DNA of 64,000 nucleotides from Desulfobacillus sp041396245 (GTDB lineage Bacteria; Pseudomonadota; Gammaproteobacteria; Burkholderiales; Rhodocyclaceae), in assembly GCA_041396245.1 (NCBI GenBank), contig JAWKYW010000010.1, positions 47,607 through 111,606 of the forward strand. The letters are read 5' to 3'. A program made the position numbers and the translations under genes. Of the stretch, positions 7,312 to 14,484 are shown in pieces (position 1 is the first letter of the stretch; every line of letters starts with the position of its first letter). The notes beneath the pieces were generated by a model. It worked only from the letters and a program-made list of their open reading frames with translations. It did not search any database and was not told the origin of the DNA.

Positions 7312-8081
7312 ACGGCCTCGCGGCGCAGATCGATTTGCTCTGGCCGGCCTTCGCCGCCGGCCTCATCGTCCTCGCCACCCATGTGCCGCTCGGCGTCCAG
7401 GTGCTCGCGCGCGGCATCATCTTCATCGATCTGGCCGTGGCGCAGGTGGCCGGACTCGGCGCCATCGCGGCGCATCTGGCCGATCGCGGCGACAGCCCCT
7501 GGATCGTGCAGGGCGCCGCGGTCGGCGCGGCGCTCGGGGCCGCGCTGCTGCTGCAATGGAGCGAGAAGCGCTGGCCGCAACTGCAGGAGGCGCTGATCGG
7601 CCTGCTCTTCGTGCTGGCGGCCAGCGGCATGGTACTGCTGCTCGCGCGCGATGCGCATGGCGGGGAGCACCTGCGCGACCTTCTCGCCGGGCAGATGCTC
7701 TGGGTGTCGCAGCGCCAGTTGCTGATCGCGGCCGCGGCCAGCGCCGGACTCCTGCTTGCCTGGCGGATGCTGGCGGACAGGGGTGGCCGCCTGATGTTTT
7801 ACATGCTGTTTTCGATTGCCGTAACGGTTTCGGTGCAACTGGTCGGGGTGTATCTTGTTTTTGCCAGCCTGATCGTCCCCGCCCTGGCAACCCACGGCAT
7901 GCGCCGCCGGCGCGTGGCAGCGGGGCTTGCCGTCGGCGCGGCCGGCTACCTGGCCGGGCTGCTCGCCGCGGCGCTGGCGGACCTTCCCGCCGGCCCGGCC
8001 AGCGTCTGGATGCTGGCCGCGGCGGGTGCGTTTTTCGCTATCATCCGCTCAAGCGTTGCGCCATCCCGGCCGATATGCTAA
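7308..8081 (+). CDS. Metal ABC transporter permease (ZnuB/ABC-3 family)
   Basis: A 257-residue inner-membrane protein with about seven or eight hydrophobic segments. It shows the ABC-3 pattern: a leading HVPLGVQVLARGIIFIDLAVAQ region (residues about 24-45) and the coupling loop around ALIGLLFVLAASGMVLLLARD. It partners the binding protein upstream, whose stop overlaps its ATG. No ATP-binding subunit is encoded next to it, which is unusual: znuC/troB is normally adjacent. The STAS-domain gene that follows is not an ATPase. Confidence 0.88.
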   Translation: MNGLAAQIDLLWPAFAAGLIVLATHVPLGVQVLARGIIFIDLAVAQVAGLGAIAAHLADRGDSPWIVQGAAVGAALGAALLLQWSEKRWPQLQEALIGLLFVLAASGMVLLLARDAHGGEHLRDLLAGQMLWVSQRQLLIAAAASAGLLLAWRMLADRGGRLMFYMLFSIAVTVSVQLVGVYLVFASLIVPALATHGMRRRRVAAGLAVGAAGYLAGLLAAALADLPAGPASVWMLAAAGAFFAIIRSSVAPSRPIC

Positions 8082-8163
8082 AAGCGAGCTCTTGTGCTGG
8101 CCAATCGGCCAGCCGGGGGCGGACGAAAACGAACCGCCCCTTGAATTTTCCTTACGGATAACC

Positions 8164-9372
8164 GTGGTTTTCTCACTTTTCGGCAAGAAGCCCCAGCCCG
8201 AGCCGGCCAAACCGGCGGCCAGGAAAACGCCGCCCACAACTCCGCCGGCCGCGCCGGCGCGGCCGGCCGCGCCCGAACCGAAGGAGGAGCTGGAGTCGCT
8301 CGACTTCACCGCTCCCGGCGCGATCGAGGTGCATGAAGAAGACCACCCCGGCCAGTTCGAGATCCGCGAGAGTTCGGCCACCCTGCATCCGGTGGTCGAG
8401 GAAGCCGCCATCCTTTTCGCCAATGGCCAGGACGACGCGGCGCTGGCCGCGCTGGAAGCCGCTACCGCGGCCGGCGGCCTGGGGGTGCTGGCCGACGAGG
8501 TCTGGGCGATGCTGTTCGATCTCTACCAGCTCACCGGCAAGCGCGAGCTGTTCGACAAGCGGGCCCTCGACTACTCGATGAAATACGAGAAATCGCCCCC
8601 GACCTGGGTCGAGCCGGCGCGCAAGACCCTCGGACCGGCGCTGACCACCGGCGGCACGGCCTTCGTGGCGTTTATCGGCACGCTGGATGAGAACGCCGAC
8701 AAGACGGTCAAGCAGCTGGAGAAGATCGTCGCCGGCAATCCGGTGGCGCGCGTCGAGTTCGGCAAGCTGCAGGAAGTCGATGTCCTCGGCGCCGAAATGC
8801 TGTTGAAGGCGATGCAGAAGGCGCGCAAGCGCAAGTGCGAACTGGTGATGAGCGGCGCCGAGAAGCTGGCGGAACTGCTGCGGGGCAAGCTCGAGGTCGG
8901 CAGGCGGGAGGACGAGACGCTCTGGCTGCTGCTGCTCGAGCTGTATCAGCACATGGCGCAACAGGACCCGTTCGAGGAGTGGGCGGTGAATTACGCCATC
9001 ACCTTCGAGGTGTCCCCGCCCTCCTGGGAGAACCGTCCGCCCCCGAAAAGGCCGGTGGCGGCGCCCCCCCCTCCGGACGAGGCTTCGGCGGAGCCGGACG
9101 TGTTCCCGCTGTCGGGGGAAATGTACAGCGCCGGTTCCGACGCCTTCCGGCAGCTCATAGACTTCGCCAATGGACGGGAGAACGTCCTGATCGACTGCAG
9201 CGAGCTCAGGCGCATGGATTTCGTCAGCGCCGGACTCTTCCTCAACACGCTGACCAACCTGCAGATCACCGGCTGCAGCGTGACCATCCGCAACCCGAAC
9301 CAGCTGATCTTCGCCCTGTTCGGCGTGCTTGGCATCAACCAGGTGGCGCACGTCGAGCGGCGCAAGTTCTGA
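8164..9372 (+). CDS. Two-repeat STAS-domain protein
   Basis: A 402-residue cytoplasmic protein. After a Pro/Ala-rich linker (residues about 8-45) it holds two similar modules. Each has an all-helical unit (a LFDLYQLTGKRELFDKRALDY element, repeated as LLELYQHMAQQDPFEEWAVNY) next to a STAS-like unit. The C-terminal STAS domain is clear: VFPLSGEMY, then VLIDCSELRRMDFVSAGLF. STAS domains of this kind act in anti-anti-sigma switches or Mla-type lipid transport. The serine in DFVSAGLF is where phosphorylation occurs in SpoIIAA-like proteins. The GTG start at 8164 is chosen because MVFSLFGKKP is a plausible N-terminus. Role unknown; it precedes hslV. Confidence 0.7.
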   Translation: MVFSLFGKKPQPEPAKPAARKTPPTTPPAAPARPAAPEPKEELESLDFTAPGAIEVHEEDHPGQFEIRESSATLHPVVEEAAILFANGQDDAALAALEAATAAGGLGVLADEVWAMLFDLYQLTGKRELFDKRALDYSMKYEKSPPTWVEPARKTLGPALTTGGTAFVAFIGTLDENADKTVKQLEKIVAGNPVARVEFGKLQEVDVLGAEMLLKAMQKARKRKCELVMSGAEKLAELLRGKLEVGRREDETLWLLLLELYQHMAQQDPFEEWAVNYAITFEVSPPSWENRPPPKRPVAAPPPPDEASAEPDVFPLSGEMYSAGSDAFRQLIDFANGRENVLIDCSELRRMDFVSAGLFLNTLTNLQITGCSVTIRNPNQLIFALFGVLGINQVAHVERRKF

Positions 9373-9412
9373 CGTCGTCACTTCGTTCCTTCGCTTTCTA
9401 ACGGGCAGTTCC

Positions 9413-9949
9413 ATGGAGCAATATCACGGCACCACCATTCTTTCCGTGCGCCGCGGCGCCGTCGTCGCCCTCGGCGGCGACGGCCAGGTGACGCTCGGCA
9501 ACATCGTCATCAAGGCCAGCGCGCGCAAGGTGCGCCGGCTCTACCAGGAGAGGATCCTGGCCGGCTTCGCCGGCGGCACCGCCGACGCGTTCACCCTGTT
9601 CGAGCGCTTCGAGGCCAAGCTGGAAAAGCACCAGGGCAACCTGCTGCGCAGCGCCGTCGAACTGGCCAAGGACTGGCGCACCGACCGCATCCTGCGCCGG
9701 CTGGAGGCGATGCTGGCGGTGGCCGACCGGCAGAGTTCGCTCGTTATCACCGGCAACGGCGACGTGCTGGAGCCCGAACAGGGCATCGTCGCCATCGGCA
9801 GCGGCGGCCCCTACGCCCAGGCGGCGGCGCGGGCGCTGCTGGAGAATACCGAGCTGGGGCCGGAGGAAATCGTCAAGAAGTCGCTGACCGTCGCCGGTGA
9901 CCTGTGCATCTACACCAACCAGAGCCACGTGATTGAAACCCTGGAGTGA
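9413..9949 (+). CDS. hslV: ATP-dependent protease subunit HslV
   Basis: A 178-residue threonine protease forming the double-hexamer core of the HslUV (ClpYQ) cytoplasmic protease. Start MEQYHG-TTILSVRR indicates a six-residue propeptide cleaved before Thr7, the catalytic nucleophile. GSGGPYAQAAARAL and the C-terminal CIYTNQSHVIETLE are family hallmarks. It precedes its ATPase gene hslU. Its stop codon lies inside the left arm of an inverted repeat that occupies the whole hslV-hslU gap. Confidence 0.97.
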   Translation: MEQYHGTTILSVRRGAVVALGGDGQVTLGNIVIKASARKVRRLYQERILAGFAGGTADAFTLFERFEAKLEKHQGNLLRSAVELAKDWRTDRILRRLEAMLAVADRQSSLVITGNGDVLEPEQGIVAIGSGGPYAQAAARALLENTELGPEEIVKKSLTVAGDLCIYTNQSHVIETLE

Positions 9950-10007
9950 GCGGTGAGCAGTGAGCGGTAACCCCCTCGCCTTTCACCGCTCACCGCTTAC
10001 CGCTCAC
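9946..10007. repeat. Inverted repeat of GTGAGCG words between hslV and hslU
   Basis: Left arm 9946-9968 and right arm 9985-10007, 23 bases each, pair at 21 of 23 positions around a 16-base loop. The arms consist of near-tandem GTGAGCGGT words. The left arm includes the hslV stop codon and the right arm ends 8 bases before the hslU ATG, so the hairpin could control hslU translation. There is no T-tract. Confidence 0.85.
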
Positions 10008-10015
10008 CATTCACC

Positions 10016-11350
10016 ATGTCTGCCATGACCCCCCAGGAAATCGTCCACGAGCTGGACAAGAACATCGTCGGCCAGGGGCGCGCCAAGCGCGCCGTCGCCA
10101 TCGCCCTGCGCAACCGCTGGCGCCGCGCCCAGGTGGCCGAGCCGCTGCGTTCCGAGATCACGCCGAAGAACATCCTCATGATCGGCCCGACCGGGGTCGG
10201 CAAGACCGAGATCGCGCGGCGCCTGGCGCGGCTGGCCAATGCGCCCTTCATCAAGATCGAGGCGACGAAATTCACCGAGGTCGGCTATGTCGGCCGCGAC
10301 GTCGACACCATCGTCCGCGACCTGGTCGAGATCGCCATCAAGGACGGCCGCGAGGCGGCCATGCGCGCCGTGCGCGACCGCGCCATGGATGCCGCCGAGG
10401 ACCGCGTGCTCGACGTGCTGCTGCCGCCGGCGCGCGGCAGCAGCGCCCACGACGACGCGGCAACGGCCGAGGAGTCCGCCACCCGGCAGAAATTCCGCAA
10501 GAAGCTGCGCGAAGGGGAGCTCGATGCGCGCGAGATCGAGATCGAGGTGGCGGCTCCGTCGGCGCAGATGGAAATCCTCGCCCCGCCCGGCATGGAGGAA
10601 CTGACTTCGCAGATCCAGGGCATGTTCCAGAATCTTGGCGGCGGCAAGCGAAAGACGCGGCGCATGGCCATCAGGGAGGCGATCAAGATCCTCGCCGACG
10701 AGGAGGCCGCCCGGCTGGTGAACGACGACGAGATCAAGCTCGCCGCCCTGCGCGCGGTGGAGCAGAACGGCATCGTCTTCCTCGACGAGATCGACAAGAT
10801 TGCGGCGAGATCGGAGATGCACGGCGCCGACGTCTCCCGCCAGGGCGTGCAGCGCGACCTGCTGCCGCTGGTCGAGGGCACCACCATCACGACCAAGTAC
10901 GGCATGGTGAAGACCGACCACATCCTTTTCATCGGCAGCGGCGCCTTCCATTTCTCCAAGCCTTCCGACCTGATCCCGGAACTGCAGGGGCGCTTTCCCA
11001 TCCGCGTCGAGCTGGACTCGCTCTCCGTCGAGGATTTCGAGCAGATTCTGGTCAGCACGGATGCCTGCCTGACGCGGCAGTACGAGGCGCTGCTGGCCAC
11101 CGAGGGCGTCGCGCTTGATTTCAAGTCGGACGGCATCCGCCGCCTCGCCGAGATCGCCTTCGCCGTCAACGAAAAGACCGAGAACATCGGCGCGCGCCGC
11201 CTGTACACGGTCATGGAGAAGCTGCTCGAGGAAGTCGCCTTCGACGCCGGCGGCCACGGCAGCGCCGCGCTGGTCATCGATGCCGACTACGTCGATGCGC
11301 GCCTGAAGGACCTGGCCCAGAGCGAGGACCTCGCCCGCTACGTGTTGTAA
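10016..11350 (+). CDS. hslU: ATP-dependent protease ATPase subunit HslU
   Basis: A 444-residue AAA+ unfoldase that feeds substrates to HslV. It has Walker A GPTGVGKT (residues 57-64), Walker B FLDEIDK (about 257-263), the family-specific I domain between them (about 110-240) and a C-terminal end SEDLARYVL that docks into HslV. The ATG at 10016 has no Shine-Dalgarno sequence; the region immediately upstream is the right arm of the inverted repeat. A second ATG nine bases later (MTPQEIV) is an equally plausible start. Confidence 0.97.
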   Translation: MSAMTPQEIVHELDKNIVGQGRAKRAVAIALRNRWRRAQVAEPLRSEITPKNILMIGPTGVGKTEIARRLARLANAPFIKIEATKFTEVGYVGRDVDTIVRDLVEIAIKDGREAAMRAVRDRAMDAAEDRVLDVLLPPARGSSAHDDAATAEESATRQKFRKKLREGELDAREIEIEVAAPSAQMEILAPPGMEELTSQIQGMFQNLGGGKRKTRRMAIREAIKILADEEAARLVNDDEIKLAALRAVEQNGIVFLDEIDKIAARSEMHGADVSRQGVQRDLLPLVEGTTITTKYGMVKTDHILFIGSGAFHFSKPSDLIPELQGRFPIRVELDSLSVEDFEQILVSTDACLTRQYEALLATEGVALDFKSDGIRRLAEIAFAVNEKTENIGARRLYTVMEKLLEEVAFDAGGHGSAALVIDADYVDARLKDLAQSEDLARYVL

Positions 11351-11366
11351 AACGAAACCGCTTTCA

Positions 11367-11455
11367 ACGCCAAGATCGCAAAGACGCAAAGGCCGCAAAG
11401 AAAGCAATACATGGCTTTTCACTTTGCGGCCTTTGCGTCTCTGCGATCTTGGCGT
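11367..11455. repeat. 34-bp inverted repeat of CGCAAAG words downstream of hslU
   Basis: Arms 11367-11400 and 11422-11455 pair at 33 of 34 positions around a 21-base loop. They contain near-tandem GCAAAGACGCAAAGGCCGCAAAG words. It lies between hslU and the AEC transporter gene, which it precedes by 26 bases. It has the same architecture as the other word-repeat palindromes in this window but a different word. No T-tract follows. Confidence 0.88.
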
Positions 11456-11481
11456 CAGAAGAGGTTTCCTCTCGCTTGTTC

Positions 11482-12354
11482 ATGCTGATCCGCATTGTCT
11501 CCATCATCTTCCCGCTGTTCGCCATCGTCCTGGCGGGCTGGTTCTACGGCCGTCGCCACAAGCCGGACATGGCGCTGGCCAACCAGCTCAACATGGACGT
11601 CTTCGTGCCGGCGCTGGTGTTCGCCGCGCTCGCCGGCAAGTCCTTCGATCTGCTCAGCTACCAGGCGCTGGCCGTCGGCGGCATCGCCGTCGTGCTCGGC
11701 TCGGGCCTGCTGGCCTGGCCGCTGGCGCGGCTGCTGCAGGCGGACACGAAGACCTTTCTGCCGCCGATGATGTTCAACAATTCCGGCAACATGGGCCTGC
11801 CGCTGGCGGTGCTGGCCTTCGGCGAAGCGGCGCTGCCGGCGGCGGTGGTGCTGTTCCTGGTGGAGAATCTGCTGCATTTCTCGCTCGGCGTCTGGATGCT
11901 CGACCACCGTGCGCGCCTGGCCAAGCTTTGGCGCATGCCGATGATGCTGGCCGCGCTGGCCGGGCTGGCGGTCAGCCTGGCCGGCGTGGCGCTGTGGCCG
12001 CCGCTCCTCACCGCCATCCGCATGCTCGGCGACATCTCCATTCCGCTACTGTTGTTCACGCTCGGCGTGCGCCTTGCCGGCGCCTCCTTCCATGCCTGGG
12101 GAATCGGCCTGGCCGGCGCCGCGGCGCGTCCCGTGCTGGGCATGCTGATTGCCTGGGCCGCGGGCTGGGCGTTGGGCCTGTCGCCGCAGCACCAGGCCAT
12201 GCTGCTGGTGTTCGGCGCGCTGCCGCCGGCGGTGCTCAACTACGTCTTCGCCGAGCGCTACGCCCAGGAGCCGGACAAGGTGGCATCGATCGTCATGGTC
12301 GGCAACGTCGCCGCGCTGCTGTTCATCCCGGTCGCGCTGGCGCTCGCGCTCTAG
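11482..12354 (+). CDS. AEC-family (auxin efflux carrier-like) transporter
   Basis: A 290-residue inner-membrane protein with about ten hydrophobic segments in two halves, as in the AEC/bile-acid-symporter-like fold. The MFNNSGNMGLPLAVLAFGE segment (about residues 97-115) is the characteristic NxGxxGxP motif of the family. Substrates of bacterial AEC proteins are mostly small carboxylates such as malate or malonate, but none can be assigned here. The ATG at 11482 gives a normal N-terminus (MLIRIVSIIFPLF); an upstream TTG at 11449 would read into the inverted repeat. Confidence 0.85.
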   Translation: MLIRIVSIIFPLFAIVLAGWFYGRRHKPDMALANQLNMDVFVPALVFAALAGKSFDLLSYQALAVGGIAVVLGSGLLAWPLARLLQADTKTFLPPMMFNNSGNMGLPLAVLAFGEAALPAAVVLFLVENLLHFSLGVWMLDHRARLAKLWRMPMMLAALAGLAVSLAGVALWPPLLTAIRMLGDISIPLLLFTLGVRLAGASFHAWGIGLAGAAARPVLGMLIAWAAGWALGLSPQHQAMLLVFGALPPAVLNYVFAERYAQEPDKVASIVMVGNVAALLFIPVALALAL

Positions 12355-12360
12355 CTAGCG

Positions 12361-12485
12361 CAGCCGGCGCCGGGCCGCGCCCCGCAGGAAGTACCCTTGG
12401 GGTGCCCCAAGCCGGCTGCAACGTGTGACATGGAGCGAAGCGAACAACCGTCACCCCCTTCCGCTGGAAGGGGGCCGGGGGGGGG
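12361..12485. repeat. Composite repeat region between convergent genes
   Basis: The 135-base gap between the AEC gene and regA is made of repeat-like pieces. AGGAAGTACCCTTGGGGTGC (12386-12405) is nearly identical to a stretch inside the binding-protein gene at 7110-7129. CCCCCTTCC-GCT-GGAAGGGGG (12454-12474) is a perfect 9-bp hairpin, and a run of nine G follows at 12477-12485. The hairpin may limit read-through from either side but has no T-tract. Confidence 0.7.
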
Positions 12486-12489
12486 AAGG

Positions 12490-13026
12490 CTAACTTCTCA
12501 CCGGCCGCTTCATCAGCTTGCGTTGCAGGGTGCGGCGGTGCATCTTCAGCGCGCGCGCCGTCGACGAGATGTTGCCTTCGTGCTCCTTCAGCACGCGCTG
12601 GATGTGTTCCCATTCGAGGCGGTCGACCGAGAGCGGCTGGCTCGGCGGGGCGAGGTCGGGTTGCGGCGGCGCCGCCTCGAAGGCGGCGAGGATGCTGTCC
12701 ACGTCGGTCGGCTTGGCCAGATAGTGGGTGGCGCCGAGCTTGATTGCCTCGACGGCGGTGGCGATGCTGGCGTAGCCGGTCAGCACGACGATGCGGCAGT
12801 CCGGATTGGCGGCGAGCAGCGGCGCGACCAGCGTCAGCCCCGAGGTGCCGCCGATGTTCAGGTCCAGCACGGCGCGCGCCGCCCGCGTCGCCGGAATGAG
12901 GGGGGCGGCCTCTTCCGCGCTGAGGGCGGCTACGGCGGCGAAGCCGCGGTTTTTCAGCGCGCGGCAGAGCACGCGGTTGAAGGCCGGATCGTCGTCGATG
13001 ACGAGTACGCTTTCTGCATTTTCCAT
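12490..13026 (-). CDS. regA: Redox response regulator RegA (ActR/PrrA family)
   Basis: A 178-residue regulator: a receiver domain with the acidic pocket at Asp11-Asp13 and phospho-acceptor Asp55 (AVLDLNIGG), a Pro-rich linker, and a Fis-type helix-turn-helix whose RALKMHRRTLQRKLMKRPV matches the nearly invariant recognition helix of RegA/ActR/PrrA/RoxR. It would act as the global redox-responsive transcription factor controlling respiration, fixation or terminal oxidase genes. Its ATG overlaps the regB stop by one base (TGATG), so regB-regA form one operon. Family and partner identity are clear; target genes are not known. Confidence 0.92.
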   Translation of the reverse strand: MENAESVLVIDDDPAFNRVLCRALKNRGFAAVAALSAEEAAPLIPATRAARAVLDLNIGGTSGLTLVAPLLAANPDCRIVVLTGYASIATAVEAIKLGATHYLAKPTDVDSILAAFEAAPPQPDLAPPSQPLSVDRLEWEHIQRVLKEHEGNISSTARALKMHRRTLQRKLMKRPVRS

Positions 13027-14288
13027 CAGTCGTCTGCCTTGAGTTTGTCCAGGGGGAGCTCGACGCGGGTGACGGCACCGCCGCCCTCGCGGTTGGCCAG
13101 CACGATGCGCCCGCCCAGCCGCTCCACCGCGGCGTGGGCGAGGAAGAGGCCGATGCCGGTGCCCTCGGCGCGCGTCGTGACGAAGGCGCGTCCGGCGGCG
13201 AGCAGGACGTTCTCGTCGAAGCCGGGGCCGCGGTCGCGCACTTCGAGGCGCAGGCGGTCGCTGTCCCACTCCGCCTCGATCTCGATGCGGCCGCCATCGG
13301 CGTCGGCGGCGTTGTTGAAGAGGTTCAGCACGGCCTGCTCGAGCGTGGCTTCGCCGACGATGCGCGGCGCCGCCGTGCCATGGAGGCTGACTTTCGCCTC
13401 GGCGTGCGGCCGCAGCCGGCGCCAGCGCGCGATGACCTGCTCCAGCCAGCCGTCGAGGGCGACCGCACCGCCGCCTTCGGCGCGGGCCTGTCCGGCGCGC
13501 GCCGCCAGCCCCGTGATGATGCCCTTGCAGTGCTCGATCTGGCTGCGCAGCAGGGCCAGGTCTTCCTGCGCGTCCGGGCGCAATGCCGACTCGCGCGACA
13601 GCTCGCCGGCGAGGATCGCCATGGTCGCCAGCGGCGTGCCCAGCTCGTGGGCGGCGCCGGCGGCCAGGCTGCCCAGCGCCACCACGCGCTCGTTGCGCAG
13701 GGCCTCCTCGCGCGCCGCGGCGAGTTCGAGGTCGCGGCTGCGGATGGCGGCCGCCATGCGCGCAACGAACCAGGAAATGAGCGCGGCCGAGGCGACGAAG
13801 ATCAGCCACATGCCGGCCAGGTGCAGGCGGGTGGCGCGCTCGGCGTCCGCCACCGGCAGCGGCACGTAGTAGAAGACCAGCAGCGAATAGGCCGCCACGC
13901 TGAGCGCGACCACGCTCCAGGCGAAGCGGCCGGGCAGCACCACCGCGGCGATGGCGATGCCCGGCAGGTAGAGCGAGACGAGCGGGTTTGCCGCGCCGCC
14001 GCTGAAGAACAGCAGCAGCGACAGTGCCGCGATGTCCACGCAGAGCTGGGCGAACAGCTCGCCGGCGCCGACGGCGCCGCCGCGCAGGATGCGCCGCCGG
14101 GTGAGGAGGTTGAAGCCGGCCAGGAGAAGCAGGATGCCCAGCATCGGCGCCAGCGGCAGCGCGATGTCGAGCAGCGGTCCCGCCGCGACGACGAGAACGA
14201 GCTCCCCCGCCAAGGCGAACCAGCGCATCAGGATCAGGCGCCGCAGGGGGTCGGTGCCCTTTTCGAGGCGTGCGGGGGAGGGATTCAT
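13026..14288 (-). CDS. regB: Redox sensor histidine kinase RegB (PrrB family)
   Basis: A 420-residue membrane kinase with about six transmembrane segments (residues 18-178). The quinone-sensing loop appears as GGAANPL at 97-103, against the family GGxxNPF. His214 in AGAAHELGTPLAT is the phosphorylation site, and a HATPase domain follows (NLFNNAADA, DRGPGF, GTGIGLFLA). Cys254 lies exactly 40 residues after the histidine, the same offset as His225-Cys265 of Rhodobacter RegB, whose cysteine is redox active. The start at 14288 (MNPSPARLEKG) is preferred over 14369, which would overlap the presumed RegA box. Confidence 0.92.
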   Translation of the reverse strand: MNPSPARLEKGTDPLRRLILMRWFALAGELVLVVAAGPLLDIALPLAPMLGILLLLAGFNLLTRRRILRGGAVGAGELFAQLCVDIAALSLLLFFSGGAANPLVSLYLPGIAIAAVVLPGRFAWSVVALSVAAYSLLVFYYVPLPVADAERATRLHLAGMWLIFVASAALISWFVARMAAAIRSRDLELAAAREEALRNERVVALGSLAAGAAHELGTPLATMAILAGELSRESALRPDAQEDLALLRSQIEHCKGIITGLAARAGQARAEGGGAVALDGWLEQVIARWRRLRPHAEAKVSLHGTAAPRIVGEATLEQAVLNLFNNAADADGGRIEIEAEWDSDRLRLEVRDRGPGFDENVLLAAGRAFVTTRAEGTGIGLFLAHAAVERLGGRIVLANREGGGAVTRVELPLDKLKADD

Positions 14289-14308
14289 CGTTTCGGTCTT
14301 CCGCCGCG

Positions 14309-14314
14309 ATTCTA
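14309..14314 (-). promoter_or_regulatory. Candidate -10 box of the regBA promoter
   Basis: TAGAAT on the minus strand, 20 bases upstream of the regB ATG, predicts a start near 14302. No good -35 sequence is present at 17-18 bases (CACGGC or GCACGG). A RegA-like site is centred about 42 bases upstream of the predicted start, a position typical for an activator replacing the -35 element. Confidence 0.4.
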
Positions 14315-14336
14315 GCCGATGGCGCTCGCGTGCCGT

Positions 14337-14351
14337 GCGGCAATTTGTCGC
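14337..14351. promoter_or_regulatory. RegA-type binding site 1
   Basis: GCGGCAATTTGTCGC matches the published RegR/RegA-type consensus GNGRCRTTNNGNCGC at every fixed position but one (A instead of T at position 7). The half-sites GCGGC and GTCGC are spaced by 5 bases. It lies between the divergent regB and Asp-box protein genes. Autoregulation of regBA or control of the TonB locus is inference. Confidence 0.55.
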
Positions 14352-14410
14352 GGCGGCACCCCGATTCAAGCATCGGCCAGCCGTCCTTCAGCGTCTTTCG
14401 TCTGCTTCCT

Positions 14411-14425
14411 GCGGCGATATGCCGC
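14411..14425. promoter_or_regulatory. RegA-type binding site 2
   Basis: GCGGCGATATGCCGC has the same GCGNC-N5-GNCGC half-site arrangement as site 1, 74 bases away, and lies 59 bases upstream of the Asp-box protein ATG. It fits the loose RegA half-site pattern but less well than site 1 in the centre. Equally it could be a simple palindrome. Confidence 0.4.
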
Positions 14426-14484
14426 ACTTCTCCTGGTTTGGTTTTCGTTACCCTTCCCGGTTTTCGCGGAGACAGACAGGCATC

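Noticed and set aside
8053..8086. A sigma-70 promoter for the STAS gene (TTGCGC, 17 bases, TAAAAG)
   Set aside because: The match is weak and mostly inside the permease coding sequence, so it is not listed as a feature.
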